From the NCBI RefSeq assembly GCF_002443255.2, contig NW_019211458.1, positions 15,557,939-15,621,938 of the forward strand: a DNA stretch of 64,000 bases. Reading direction: 5' to 3'. Within the stretch, counting starts at the first letter, position 1. Each line of letters starts with the position of its first letter. The notes below the pieces were generated by a model, which worked only from the letters and a program-made list of their open reading frames with translations, was not told the origin of the DNA and did not search any database. A program made the translations under genes and the position numbers. Source of the DNA: Varroa destructor. Lineage: Eukaryota > Arthropoda > Arachnida > Mesostigmata > Varroidae. Of the stretch, positions 14,001 to 28,400 are shown in pieces.

Positions 14001-16242
14001 CGATGGAGTTTAAGTCAAACGATGTTCAACTCTGGCCAGTTATCAAACACTACTCTGCGTGTAGCACGTTGACACTTGGACGCACGAGGAGGATCCGTAG
14101 TTGGAATATTAGCAATAATGAGACACGCTCGGAGTTGTAGTAACGTTGTTGTTTTCTTGCTTTTCCAACGCTAAACGTCATTGGCTGTTTGTGCTCAATA
14201 CCAAGGGCATCCGTTTGTATATCTCCACGTGCAAACTTGACGGATAGACATCAACTTCGACGAAGTCGACTCGTAACATTCACGCAGGCGGCGCGTCATA
14301 TCCGTGGTAACGGCCAATTTACAAAAGTACGAGCGAAACTTTTGCGTAACTGCCGATCGTTCGGTCCGCATATCTAGTTCGTGAAATAAGGATAGGCTAC
14401 TGCGGCCAACCTTGTTGTGCGGCCGCCATTGTGATCCCGGTAGTCATATACCGTGCCGATGTAAAATAATCATATAAAGAAGATTAGTATGCTACTCACG
14501 TGGACTGAAACCGTACGAGGCGCAGACAACGAGCTTTGGCTAGGAAGTTTTGTCGAGTTTACTCCATTTGTGCAATACAACAGACTTCCTGCAAAGGCTG
14601 ATTTCGTTCGAAACTACTTAATAACGCCGCAAGCTTCACTTCCGCCGCGAAGTCGGCGAACGGATACGCCTGTGTGGCCACCGGACTAGCGGCTATTTAA
14701 TGAAACACACAATTTCCTAGAATTAAAAACCTTTCTTTGAATATCATGTCTTCGTTTCCTATCTATTACAAGTCCGCTTTTCAAGTTCTCTTTTTGCTAC
14801 ATGATATTTTAGGACTAACTTAAGTTAAGAAGACTTCTTTTTCTATCCACATAGTATAATTGCTTTTTAATTAAAGTCGTCCTCATTCACCACCGGTGAC
14901 CTGGCGTAGTCTAATGAGTTTGCTCTGGTTTTCATCCATTGGCAAGCTTCCATTTTACCAGAAACATTTTTAACTACCACGAACACGCGCTGAACGTAAA
15001 CGTATTCATTTAAGTGGGCCACCCTATATAAACGAGTAATCAAGTGTTTTCTCGGTATCGAGTAGAGGAAAATATCTTTCATGTTTCGTCCATGTTCTCC
15101 GGATTCTTCTTCATGAACGGATCGCAACACTGACCCGCGAAGAGGCGCAGGATACGATATACTTCCTGGAAAGCGTCACTTTTTTCAATACTTATGAGTT
15201 AGATAATATCATTTGGAAAAGGCGAGGGATGTACTGCTGCAACCTGGCTGATTCCCACCTGACTGGCTCGTAGTTAGAAACCTAAAGTGTAAATACATAA
15301 TAGTAGGCTTGGCAGCTAAACAGGTATATATGCATGTATATACGAAAAATGTGTGTGCATCCACCAGGATGATGACAGGCAAACTAATTTAACGTTGATC
15401 TGTCTGGATTCCAGTTGGGACGTATGTTTCTGAGTCATGTACTCCGTGACATTTCCAATAGGGTAGAGAGGAGACTCTGCACGTTCTCTATTTCATACGT
15501 GCGTTAATTACGCTCATGGAAGGCGCATCAATTCTGGATCAAACTTAGCGCTCTGCCATCACCGATCTCATGTTATCGGCATGACTTACAATCACTGACT
15601 TGTAAGCATCCAACTCTGCTTAGTATCTGTTCTGCGTTCAGTGCGAGCTTTCAGCTTCGTCCCAGCTCGCTTGCGGATATACCTATCCTCTATTTATTTT
15701 TAATTGATCTCTAGTAAGAGATGATCGCTCGTTATTGATCACACATTATTTACGTACAGCCGACGCGATTCGTTAAACAATCCGTATCACGACGCAATTA
15801 CCGGAGGTGGCCGCAGATTTCTACTGTTTAGAGGAGCCTACACGAGTATATATCTGCTTATTTCTCGATTGGCTTATAGGACGCAGTGGCATAATAATAT
15901 AGCCCACAGACGCGCTGAGGCCGACGTCGGCTCAGTGCATTACTGTCCACTTTAGCCAGGCGTTCTATTGTAAATTCAAGTCATTGTTGATGTGCTCTAC
16001 AGAATTCGACAGGGTCGAGTTACAAGCATTAGTGGAGGACGGACAGCACAGCGAGCGCATCGTGTCCAAAAAGTAGGTCATCCCCACCGGCTAGCCCCTT
16101 AAGATCCCTTCGAGCTTAGCCCGGATGCCTGATATAGACCCCTTGTGCTCCTCACATTATTAAATTTGACCCCGTCTTCCCTGTCGCCGAGTTCCCGGTC
16201 ACGACTAACGTTCGTAAAACGTTACTCGTAATTCTAGCAGTG

Positions 16243-16265
16243 CCGCAGCCGCAGCCGCAGCCGCA
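16243..16265. repeat. (CCGCAG)n hexamer repeat
   Basis: About four units in a GC-richer patch (16.0-16.75 kb). It would code Ala runs on the plus strand, but no supported gene surrounds it. Confidence 0.85.
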
Positions 16266-17502
16266 ACTGACTGGTTGAAAATCCTGACCAGTATACGCAC
16301 GTAGCCTACCCATCACAAGTCCTTTTCCCTGGGGATTTCGGAGAGTTCCTCGGCCTAGCATGTTCCACTCAGGCCACCCCGCGCTAAACCGTCCTGTGAC
16401 CCACGAACAGCAGGTCAGGCGTGGAGCGCAACCCAGTTTTGGGTAGAGCACTGTAACAACCAATCGGTTTTGATACGAACGCGTTGGCGCGTAGCCTTTA
16501 GCACGGGCAAGCAGTAACGATACCAGCACCGTCGGCGTCAGACAGCCTAAGCTTAGCGGGGACTCATGATAATTGGGGTGGTCCTCCTTGAATATCGGAC
16601 GTACGCGCGGACAGTGCTCATGTCAGTGTTGCAATCGCAGCTATTGGCGTGTTTGTCGGTTCGCAGGACGTACTGCCTGCTTCCGATCACGGAGGTCAGA
16701 GCTTGATTGCGTTGGCAACGAGTTGCTCAGGTCAACCGTCTGCGCACTCCGTCATTAAAAAAAGAACCGAAATAAAGCAGGGGGCGTACATGCTTCCGTT
16801 AGACTGATGATCTAATAGTGTATCAGACGACCAGATCGATCACGCCTAGATTTATATATCCTATTTCTTATGATGTATTTGTTAAGTAAGTACGACCTGT
16901 TTCATGTCAATGATATAATAGAATGAGTCAAGGCTGACTTATTTGTTCGAAATAACCATGGGATCTTTTTCATATCGCTTGCCAATAACGACATAGTGAA
17001 TATTGGCGGTATAGCCCTCGATTTCTAATACGCCACACCTGTTTGAATTGACTTGGACACGCTAAGAAGCTATGTAAAATGAAACATTTAATTCATCCTT
17101 ATTCCATCACCTTCGGCAATTATCGTCTGTAGCAATGCACGTGGATATAGCTGATATACCTATCGCAAGCCGCGTTCGCGCCGCACCGACATAGAATCGC
17201 TGAAACGATTTATTACATTCTAACTTGAATGGACCGGACCGATCAGCTGGCTGGCTTCCGCGTTTGTTTAGGGGCTATCGTCTTTGACCAGGTCTTGTAG
17301 TAGAATGGCCTTGATCTTTCATAGTCATTCATTTGTAGTGGCGTTCTTTCGTCTTTCCTTTCTCACAGTGAAAGCCCTGGGAGGTCCTCGGCCTAGTAGC
17401 AGCCTGTCAATGAGGCTAGTATGCTTCTGCCCACTTACTCTAATGCAACTGACGAAAAGTAATAGCCGGTAAATTTAGGTATCTCTGCAACTGGGCTGCA
17501 GT

Positions 17503-17508
17503 TTTATT
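17503..17508 (-). terminator. AATAAA polyadenylation signal, 12-cysteine gene
   Basis: Minus-strand hexamer about 125 bases after the stop at 17633. Confidence 0.45.
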
Positions 17509-17632
17509 TAATTTTACCTGTAGAGAATTGTATAGTGCTTGTTGCCTAAACGATTTCAGCAATGTTTACGTTCGTCTACGTTAAGTTAGGACCAAGTAAT
17601 ACGTTTAAGAAATAGGGTCGGTCGTTAGTCTG

Positions 17633-17915
17633 TTATTCCTTCATGCTTTTGTAGTTCATTGTGTGTTGCTTTTCATTCTTCATGTCGAAGCCACCGCATA
17701 GCACCTCTTTCCCGCACACGGTGGGGTCACACGGGAATGACCGGAACTGAAGCCGTCCACCAGGCGTCTCTTGCGGATAGCTATATTGCACCCAACATTT
17801 TCCAAGACAAAGATTACATTCACGGGTCATTTCGTTGCCTCGACAGTGCCGGCTCTCTTTTAAACAGCGGGCGGGATCGCAGTAACGAAAATTGCCTTCT
17901 TCAAATTCCCGTAGC
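17633..17915 (-). CDS. 12-cysteine protein exon 2: cysteine-rich domain
   Basis: Nine cysteines in 94 codons, including YCDPARC, ECNLCLGKC and PCDPTVC. The frame is closed by a stop just upstream of the acceptor, so it can be read only through splicing. Confidence 0.55.
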
Positions 17916-18426
17916 CTATGTTAGGTTCAATTAGGAACGAGAAAAAATATTCATTTAACCATGATGAAGGTTTTTATTCTTGACTGACATTACCTATTCG
18001 CATGACGAAAGGTAGCCTTTCTAACTTTTCCGGATAGAATATACTTCAGGAAACATCTACATTGTGATCCGTGTATCTTTTGAGATGCAGATATTACTCG
18101 ACCTATGCATCGCTCGTGACAAACTACACTTAAGTTTTTAAGGCTTACCTTTGAACCATATTAAATATTTTTGTACACACTCTAGCGTCCTTATTTTTTT
18201 CTTGGCGTACTCGTCTCTTTTCCAATTTTTCAGTCTTAGTGCGGGTATAACAGAGGATCTTCGTTTGATTAAATCTGGTTAATCGCTCACAGGCGATTCC
18301 GTCTGCAGGCTCGCTTTTTCGAGATGGATATTCAAACAGTCCATTGGCTATCCCGATGAGCAAGACGATACTAGCTAGGATAATAAACCTTTTGATTTGC
18401 GGCCGAAAAGTCGACTCTGCCGACAT
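17633..18426 (-). CDS. Small secreted 12-cysteine protein, two exons
   Basis: The exons are 18426-18149 and 17915-17633. The donor is AG/GTAAGC, the acceptor AACATAG, and the split AGG codon joins in phase. The product has 186 residues. Residues 14-27 form a strongly hydrophobic core (FIILASIVLLIGIA) after a basic start, a clear signal peptide with likely cleavage after the Ala-Asn-Gly near 29. The rest is basic and cysteine-rich, with cysteines at 46, 59, 84, 105, 110, 117, 126, 129, 133, 155, 160 and 166. Cys129-x-Gly-x-Cys133 resembles the cystine-knot spacing, but no Cys-x-Cys follows, so I make no family call. An N-Q-T glycosylation site lies at 53-55. AATAAA follows the stop by about 125 bases. 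Probably secreted; function unknown. Confidence 0.55.
18149..18426 (-). CDS. 12-cysteine protein exon 1: signal peptide and basic region
   Basis: The ATG is at 18424-18426 and the donor is GTAAGC. It encodes the signal peptide, three cysteines and a Lys/Arg-rich stretch (about residues 63-82) that holds possible dibasic cleavage sites. Confidence 0.55.
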
Positions 18427-21400
18427 CACAATTTAAGCTTTGTTTTCTCTTTGCTAAAACTTCTACTTGGGCGCCTTTGCAAACATCACGTTACCACTGG
18501 AACTCGGTTCACCTATTTGTTGTTGTAGAAACAAAGGTTTGTTTGATGTTCGCTAGTGGAAAGACATGTAGCATTGTGCAAATAAAAGTATAGTTACGGG
18601 ACAGCTGGCCAATGTGCTACTTGTTTTCGAAAGGATCACTAGAATCGGCATCCGAGACTTGTGGATTTTGAACCCTCGAAATCAGTGGGGCTTGCATTTA
18701 TCTACGGTATGTGAAAACCACAACTAGTACGTTACTTTATCATTTTGCATGATGTACCGTTTGCACTTCTTGCTAGGTGAGTCACGCGATGCGATGACCG
18801 ACCATGTGCACGAGTAGGTCATGCGTGCTAAGGCCAAATCAAAAAAGCCACCCCGATGCACGTGGAAACTTATTGCGGGACACTCAAAACGTTTTCGGTC
18901 CTCCACTATCAACGATGAGTGGATCATCTACCAATTCTAAATAACGCAATCTTTCATAGCCTTATAGATGATGAATTTTTGAAGATAGAAATTCTTCAAA
19001 TGATGCTTAACGTCGTAAAAGAACGAAAATTAAATTAGTCTTCATCTTTTGCCTAAGATATGTTGTCGCAAGTTATTAGGTACTAGGTACGGCCATGTCA
19101 ACATGGACACATAAAATAGCTGGACGGAGGCATAACGATGAGACAAGGTCCCTACACGCTACCGATCTCGTCTACCAGTTTCGTGGTCAAATACAGTGCA
19201 GCGAGCGACTACAAAGTGATATCGGCCTACTTATAATACGCGTAAAAAATACATAACGATATAATTAGTAGAAATTGGCGCTATTTCTATTGGTCATTGT
19301 CCTCGTCTTTACCATTTTCGACAGCCTTGACTACGGAACACAGTTCCCTCGAAAGCATCGGTGGTGTATATTGTTATCATTATTACAAGAGCTTCTGTAG
19401 ACTCTGCTCTGATTCTGCTGAGCAGCGGCGATCGGCGCTCAGTATCCGTGCAATAATACAACTACCTTCATATAAACGAAAGCTCGTATATAAAGGCTAG
19501 CCGGTGTCTATTTGATTGTTACTCTCGTCCGGAGAGATCGGGCGCGCGTCTGTCTTCATTGTTATTGGCATCAGCTACAACAGTTCCTGCTATTGCTGCT
19601 AATTAATAAACTTAAACGAATTCTGATCGTTGATTTGAATTAACGAAAATAAAATCATGACCCTCACCAATAATGGCCATTTCGTCGGTCATATAGCATC
19701 AGACACAATAAATGGGTCGATTCCTGGTAAGGTGGCCTAATTTTTGTTTCAAATGCAGAACGCCTACCGCGTTATGGCTTCGTTCCTCAGAGTCGTGCGC
19801 GTGAAACAGAATAACCGAGCAGTAAACTGGCCAGCAAAGCATAACAAATTCAGGTAGAATAGTACGGACGAAAATGACAGACGCTCTTTGATTTAGTTCA
19901 TGACCTAATAGCAACTAACCTAACTGTGATTATTGCAAATTTTGCATGAATTCAAAATAGGGCTAGGGTTAGATAAACTTTTGCGAAAGGCAAGCCCGCT
20001 TTTCATGTGTTACCATTTCAAAAGACCGTACAGAGCACTTCGTAAGAAACACATGCATATATAAACATATTGGACGCAAACTCCTAATTAATATAATTAA
20101 TAATGTCGTTCGTTGAACGCTCATAAACAAGTTATACATACTTCATTCACTCCGGTAAATATGGGTTATTTTCGAGAGGCACAGCGAAATATCTGTATCA
20201 GTAAAAAAAACTCTATATGAAGAAGACATGCAGATTAACTAGTTGTGATCATCGAAGCGTGTTTCTCAAAATACAAACATTTGCCACCGAAAATTCTTGG
20301 CCATTTTTCACACTGGGAATCGTATAATTAAGAGCGTCCTTGCAGTCCTGGATTTATACTATCGCTTCATTACAGAATGCCGAAAGCAGTCATGCAATAG
20401 ATCTTCAGCACAATTAATAACACTGCTAGGGCAAAGCTCATCACAATAAACAAACTGATAGACTTTTGGTGCCGCCAATCAACTTAACGCACTCCCATCA
20501 CCAGACCGTAGAGTTGAAAGTACGGTACATTCGCCAAGATTAAATTCGGCAAAGGTGCTCGTCCTTTCATTTCCTATTTGTTTCAGTTTAAACTCTCAGC
20601 AATTTAGGTGTCCTGTTGCCAGAGCCATTCATATGGCGCTCGTAAGGGTTGCGACAAATGGTAAACGTACGATTCGTTGAATTCATTACATTTTTATACA
20701 CGAGCATTTGCTACCTACGCCAATGAAACGGTTTCGCTATGGCTAGTCTTGGATTGGCCGATTGCCCGTCTTGGTCAGGGCATAATCGTAGAAGTTGAGC
20801 TGAAATCAATTGTAGGACCGCAGCATTCAATGTTGACGTTTTGCAGCTATAGAACGCCGTCGTACAGCTGGCGTTTGCCACCGCGTCATAGTGCGGGGTC
20901 TATAGTACCCGAGAGAAGCCAGAACGCTTTTGTTAATTGGCAACGATGACGATACCATTCACAACAGCTATAACAGAAACAGTTTGCCAATTCAGCCACA
21001 AATTATCACTTCCCTGACTATACGATGTGAAGTATGGTGCTGAAAAACGGGCAAGCGAGCCCGCCCTCGCCTGTCCTTTCGTTCCGCAGGGGCACAAGCT
21101 GAACTCGAGACCCTTATGACCCAATAAGTAGAGCCGGCCAGCTGACTAGGCAATTGACGCCGCACTAATGTCTGAGTGCGTGCTCTCGAGTGTTACAAAA
21201 AAATAACAGACGCTTGCCGCGAAAGCTTTTCTTGTTGTCGTCGTCGTCGCTGCCGATAACGTGATCAGTATGACCGGGCAGCGGTAGAGCTGGCACTGCG
21301 CTACCTTTGCATCAGCCCTCTGATCTGAAATTAAGGGAGATGATTCGGAACAAGACCAAAGCAGTAATGAATCGCCAAGGCCCATCCATATTGCCTCTGT

Positions 21401-23145
21401 ACGTTTTTTTTTTTTACTCGAGCACAAGCCGCAACTACTATTTAACGATAATAAATTTAAACATTCATTTATTGATCTATGTCGATAAACGAGAACTGAG
21501 TGGGTGAGGGGCGGGCAAACGAAGTGACATGGCCATATAGAACGAAGCAGCTAATCGAGACACTTGTATCACTGCTAGGCAATGCCGAAAAATGTGGGGT
21601 CTAATTTACGAACATTAAGATTTTCACACCCAAGTCGTACCGTACCGCAAACAACGCCCAAAACCGACAACGTCTAAATAATAAGATAATGCCAGTACTT
21701 TCGGCGCCATGGTGATTATCGCCCACGGCGACACTATATCGCCATGTTGTGCAACGAATCCTGACGGTGTTCGACACATGGGTGACTGCCATTTGTAGAA
21801 AACTGCGCATATGTGTACATAACGAAAACGACACGAACAGAGAAAGCATAGCGGGGTGCATTACCAAATACTGATCCTCTGACGCACATATAATCAGGCA
21901 GACCAGTACGTTCTGAATGAAATTTAAATTTGATCATAGTATAATTATAAATATATACAATGCCTTTCCGATTACTACACAAAATTGATTTTTTCTGCTT
22001 AAGGCATAGCCATTACTACATTATGGGTTCAAGGTCAAAAAGGTGCATGCGCACATAGACTTCGCAAGAGCATACTTCGCATAAGCTTCGCAAGAGAAGC
22101 GAACTTTCTTTCTGCCTTTGTTTATCGACATGCCATACGCTACCAATTTTTAATGGGCATCATGTGTCTTATGGCCTACAGAAACGACTTGCGACCTAAT
22201 AGGAAATTCCGAATTTAACATGTCTTAGTTTCATATTGTGTCCCATAATAAACGTTTGTTTAAATGTTTGAAGGCCCATAATGGCACCAATGGAGGTCTT
22301 TTCACCCTATAACGATACTCGTAGATTCACTGTATTTGTGCAAGTTACGTTGACTTGTACCGTGCCACATACATTTACCGGTACGATTTCAATCATCATG
22401 TAATCAACCTTTAAAATAGGACTGCATTGCGAAGGGCAGTGTGAATGTGGCAACGATACTGATTTATAGCAGAAGCGTTCCGTTAATCCTTTGGATAACT
22501 ATACACTTTGTCCTGCTTTAGTTTTATGTACAACTCATCACGAACGACAAATGGACATACAGACATGATGGCCAAACTCGAAAATATCGATAACTGCGAT
22601 GGCGGAGCGGCAAAGGAAATCAATCTTGCCCACCTATTTCTGCCTGGTATTGTTTCTGCCGTTGTTGCTCTCATTCGTTTCTATTATTGCTACTTTATCC
22701 ATCAGTTTCGTCCTATACCTTTGATGGATGGAACGTCTAGCCATGGCGCGCCGATCGCGGCGACTATGGGTGCGGAACCAGATACGTTGCCTGGCTCGGA
22801 TCTACTGTTATATTATACACGCACACGTATACGTGTAGTTTTTTAAAACAGGAAACCTCGATTTTGATGAACCATGGTCGTTTAAGCGAAGCTTGATCAG
22901 ATTATTGCTTATGTCCGTACTAGTAGAAAGTGCAAACAAGCTTCTATATTGTGTAGAACAGATAGACATATCGATGAAGCTACCTAGCGCGACGCACTGC
23001 TCCTGCCTATCAAATTATGCCGGTAGCCATTTCTAAAGCATCTGCCGCATAAGTGCCATTGAGTCCCGTCCATCGTAGTCAAATGTGGGTAAACGTACAG
23101 AACGAACGCGTGTATTTATCCTAGTTGATTAACTGTTCCAGTATG

Positions 23146-23169
23146 GTGACTTCTTCGAAAAGAAGTCAC
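23146..23169. repeat. Perfect 10-bp inverted repeat with CGAA loop
   Basis: The arms 23146-23155 and 23160-23169 are exact reverse complements and are followed by a T-run. In a eukaryote this is not a usual terminator; it may be a chance hairpin. Confidence 0.7.
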
Positions 23170-23401
23170 TTTTTGAAGAAAAAACCTGGTGCCTTTGCGT
23201 TTCGTTATCGTCCTTAGATTGAGTTATACATAACTGTTATGTATAATATTCGACCATGTATGTATTTTGACGCGTCAAATAAAGCCCGCAGGGTACAAAG
23301 CACCTACGAGTCCCAAAAACCAAGTGGATTAAGAGCGAAGCGTGGTGACATGTGTCAGCTGAGGGTAAGACTTTGATAACGAAGTCTGTCGCTTTGGCAA
23401 G

Positions 23402-23420
23402 GCGTATGCGTATGCGTATG
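23402..23420. repeat. (GCGTAT)n hexamer repeat
   Basis: Three units. Confidence 0.85.
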
Positions 23421-25424
23421 TGTACTGTGATATAATATTAGATAAAGGTTGTAGCATTTTAAATTGGCAGATTTTCATTTCGTTGTCATTTGTTTATAAA
23501 GTACGGCATATTTATTTCAGGCTATTGTGGTGGATGATGGTATGTGTTTTGGGTGGAAGTTATTGCATGGAACCGTAACTCCTATCTGTAGGATATCATG
23601 TTTAGATCAATGCAAAGCAGTGTTCATAGGACTATGTTAAATCGGTACAGATAATCATAGAAATAGAAAATACAGCGGCAAGTTTCATCAATCGCAGGCA
23701 TCAGACGGTGACACTCCCTAGAACCATTGTTCTTCATTCGTACTGATTGCAACCTACCTATTTAGCTAAATCCGGAGCGCCAGAAACTGAAATGTTACAG
23801 ATGCAAAGCAGATAGAAGCTGACTCTGACCACAAACTTCCTACAATTAAAAATTGTAGAAAGTTGCTAATGTCAACTGCTCGTGACATGTTTCGTATAAC
23901 GAACCTTCGAAACTGGATCGTCCCTGGTTCCCTAGTGTATATTTGTTGCTCGCCTGAGGCCATCAAACAATAGAGCAATCAAACTTTTCATTGCATCGGG
24001 TTAGTGTTGTGTGGACGTCCTCTGCCTCATTACTTACTATTGCCGTCCTTATTGTTTACCCGAACTGACTGTATTTCACACTAAGCGACATCAATCGTCA
24101 GGGGTCCGGCAATACCTCTCGTTCATAATGCAACGCTATCCCTATAGTCCCAACATGGCTACTGTTCTGAGTTAGATTTCTTTCTCTGCCGACTTCGTTT
24201 CCAAGATTGTAGCTAGACTGCTACGCAGGTGATTGCGTTTACAATAGCGCTGAAATGCTAACATTCTCAGTTAACCGTATTGTCATAGGCCAAGCCCCTT
24301 CTTCCCTTCGCTGAAAGTGACCGCAAACGCGGTAAATGTCAAAATTTGTCCTTCGAAACAAAACGAAAAAAAGAAACAACGAAAACTAGGCAAGATTATC
24401 CTTTGTGCGGCAATTTTTCCTTCTTTGGGAAACGTTGTCTGTACACCGCGAAAAGCGATAATATAGGGCGGAATGAGGAAATCACCGTCATATTAAAAGA
24501 CAAGGAAAAAAAGTCTAGTGGAAGTGAAATGGCATTGAGCTGCCCGTGTACTAGATATTCTAGGAGAAACTAGTAGATGACGTGGAATATTGGACTATAA
24601 GCAGAAGGGGATGGCAGGATGATCTTGTGGGAGCAGTATGATAGAGCTTTTCAGAAGGGGAAAAACATGATGCTATATGTTCGCATCGTTAAAGGTTGCT
24701 CTGGCAATTTGCAATAGAAACCAAATGAAGGTTAAGTGAGAATAATGCAGATGTTGTTGAGTGGAGAAACTTTAAACAGATACACAAATGGCAGAGAAGC
24801 ATGCTGTCGAGCGTTTGCGAAACATCACTTAATATAAAAATGTTCAATGGAAGGCCTAGCGAAATGTCTAAATGCGACCCTGTAGCCTAGATCGACCCAC
24901 GATAGCGTCCAGCGTCAGATGCATGAGTGGTAAAGCGATATGGCATCAGTGACGTAACTTAGGGAATTCATCAATCGCTAAAGACGGAGCCGAAGGGCAC
25001 ATATTTAAAGCACTCGAATTATTGCTAAGCAAAATTTATTTCTACCCTCTCGTAGTCTACAAATGTAAAGGGCTGTTGACGGGAATACGAAAGCTCAATC
25101 GCGGAAGTTATTGATACAATTAAGAGAGCTGCGCAATCAAATGTGTTGTAAATTGTCTGTAATAGATTACGCTTACGTGGATTAAATGTTGCGAACATTT
25201 TTTTCGGAAATTATAAAACTAACAGACATCCTCTCCCTCAACTGTAAAAAACCTGGCAAACGAAGTCCGTTTGCAGTGAAGATGATCAACGACATCGAAG
25301 CTACTCCACAAGTGACGGATTTTGAAAGCGGGTTCCACTAAATAAGCGAATAGATCGCGGCCAGTTCAGCCAACAGATCGCTGGGCTGTGCGTTGTGACC
25401 CACTTTGGGTTGAGGACAGATACC

Positions 25425-25454
25425 GCCACCGCCAACGCCAACGCCAACGCCAAC
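25425..25454. repeat. (GCCAAC)n hexamer repeat
   Basis: Five units, the first imperfect (GCCACC). Confidence 0.9.
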
Positions 25455-28400
25455 ACTGTAGGTTACAGACGACTATGGAAACCCAGCTGATGCGAGCCTT
25501 TAATTCCGGTGTAACGGCTAAGCTTTTAGGGACAACGGTCCATCCTACGGAATAATGTGCCGTTATCTACATTGGTGTGCAGTTTTTAATTAAAAAAGTT
25601 TAATTTTCTACAGTGTTAGTATACCGTTCGTGCAGGGTATGTTCTGATAGTAATCTAGCTCTTGATTCTGTGATGGCATTATCCATATACTGAGCATAAG
25701 GTGAAAGAAGGCAATTGTAGAAAGATTGCATAAGGTGATATTTAAAAGCTCCTATGTCTGATTTATTCACTTAACGAAATAGGTTTGTTGCAGGACGACA
25801 AAGAAAGTCTTCGCTATCGGATAAGACTAAGTTACCATTATCCGCGGTAGAATCTTCTAACGTTCTATGAATATATACAGCTTTGCGGCTTCGATAACTG
25901 CCATCAGTGAACGAGAGGATTGTGGTGCCAGCCACCAAATCAGTGAAACCATTTCGTAGCCCTTACCCTGTTTAAGGAGAGTGCTAAAGCCTAAAATGGC
26001 AAACACGCGGGATATAAATCAATGCCTTACACAGCTGTACTATGTTTCTAAAAGAGGTGCGGTCCACAACGGTTCATATATTCTGACAAAGTGCAATAGT
26101 GTTATTTCTGAACCCATTTTTTACTCTGTTTTGCAATCGGACGGTTTGCACATGAAATTTCGGTAACTTTTTTCTTCGTAACCTGTTTCATTGTAAGTGG
26201 CCCCCCGTTTGCTAGAACATCTATCTCACGCTTAACGTAGCAATGCGTCGATCCAGCATGACCGCTAACCCATGTCCAACAGTCCAGTATCACAGATAAA
26301 CGCATTTTTGTTTCACTGACAGTGCCGTTTACATGTAGGACCCAAGGAACAATATATTAGAGACCTTTAGTATTGTAGATCCTTAAGTGACAGGCGCCAG
26401 TTTAAGCCGCGCGGACGGTAAGTGTCTCAAAGCGGCCAAAATGTTAGCCTATGCATTTTCATTCAGCTGAACTTAAATAACAAAAAGTTTTTCAAGTGAT
26501 GGATTCATAAGTAGATGTAATAGAAATTTAGTTTCACATGGCAACTAATAACACATTATCTGTAGCGGCAGAAGTTAGTTATGGTGCATTTCTAAAAGAA
26601 CAGATCATTGGATATTGTTATACTTCCCTTTAGCGGTAGGAATACCAATATTCTAGCCAAGACAATGTGGCATACTATCTCCTCAGGCCTGTTGAGGCCT
26701 TATATCTACCAGCTTACGGTCTTGATTAAAGGAAAAACAGCCGCACACTTAGCCAGCCAAGATTCACGATAACTCGCAGAAACTTTGGGCGTATTTGCGC
26801 GCACAATAACACACAAAGGGCACATTCACATAGCTGATTTCGTAATCTAACATATTTCTTAAAATAACTAGCGTAGCTTACTTTTTTTCATTGGTACATC
26901 AGCACATACGACTGCACAAAAACACGTTTTATTTTTAGATACGTTAATTTTAATAACGGTATATATATGAGCATATCGACTATCCCAATAATTGCTTCTT
27001 AGAGTAATTTAACGGCACAATAGTGGAAAGGATACTCAAGAAAGCCTCAAAAGCCTCAAGAGATAGGCAGAATACGTACTACTTTCAGTCCAGCCTGATC
27101 ATTTCGCACTCGATCTAGGGCAAGATGCTTTCACGGTGTCAGTACCTCCATGTCAGCCAATCTGTCGGATTGGTCAAGGTACAGGTGTATTCTAAAAGTG
27201 GTTCTTCCGGAGATACTTGCCTGACGCGGATTCCATATCAGAATCAAATCATCTAGTATATCCGGTTGATCTGTTTGTTCTATTCCGCATCTTCCCAAAT
27301 CGTATCGAATCTTCACCTCGATTGCTCTCGTTTTTTCTGTTTAGTTCTCGCCTTCACCAACCACTGTCTACGGCCATTTTTATCTGGATGAACCGCGATG
27401 CAAAATCATATAGTACACCGCACTTCTTACACTGTGATTTCGTTTGATGCGAAGAAAGACAGAGCTAAATGGGCGAAAATCACAAAGAAGATTGATTTCG
27501 CTTTATGATATCTGACCATCGATGTCGATCACGTTTGGGAGACGCCATTCGGCGATGGATATGGCATAGATTTAATCGGAACATCGTGCGACCTTTCATT
27601 GTCTGCTGCTCTACGTAGAATTAACCTGCTCGGCGTGCGGCGCATAGACATCTATGAGAGATACTCATATATAAATGATTTTCCTTCATCTCTACCTACA
27701 TCACACTGTATGGTGCATTACGGCGTGTTGTACGAGGCCGGTAGAAGCGTGTTCTTATATCAATGAATAAACGTGAATAAACTACGCAAAACAAAGTAGA
27801 GTGAGAAGGCTGCATCTCACCCTGCCACCGGTCATTGTGGTCAATTGGTGTCGCCACCGTAGCTTTCGTAATCTTATTTTTCGGTTTGTTTCCGTTGACT
27901 ATTTTTCGTTATCAGTTCGCTACTCGTGCCCAATGCTGTAGCTTTCGTTGTTGTTAGTACTACTTTTGCTAATGCTAATATTGTGGTTGCTAGTTCATTT
28001 TTTCCCACTATTTATAAATCAGCAAATGGCCGAACTCCTCATATTTACATTATTGTAGTAGCGTTGCCTTCGCAGTCATCAGTGCCGCTATAAACAATCG
28101 TGCTCATGAAGGTCTGAGGCACGGTCCCCGCCTACAGTTTTCAATGTGGGAACGCAGGTGACAGTGGGCATCGTTCGACGTTCGGTTTTGTCGTCACGCA
28201 GCTCTGGGCGCTGACGAACCCTAACTCTCGCGACACCGGATCAATTCCTCCAATGAGGCGCGGTGTAATAAACCGAAAAGCGTCGGAAAAGCCGTCGAGA
28301 CTGCTGGATTCAAGCTGCGACGAACGAACGAACGAGACGACAATCAATTGTAGCTTCGTCAAAGCTCCGCAGGTCAGAGCAAACGTCAACGTAATCTACC

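Larger units (their letters stand above)
9633..17502. other. Long stretch without a supportable gene
   Basis: Apart from the SINE-like piece near 11.0 kb and the hexamer repeat at 16.24 kb, only short frames of chance length occur. The patch at 16.0-16.75 kb is GC-richer and open on the minus strand (16152-16529), but the frame has no splice or motif support. Confidence 0.5.

Noticed and set aside
16152..16529. 125-codon minus-strand frame in a GC-rich patch
   Set aside because: Low stop density follows from GC content. Its Cys-Gly run is just the hexamer repeat, and no splice site or motif supports it.
22526..22846. Small plus-strand membrane protein
   Set aside because: One hydrophobic run, but the length is within chance for this composition and no homology or signal supports it.
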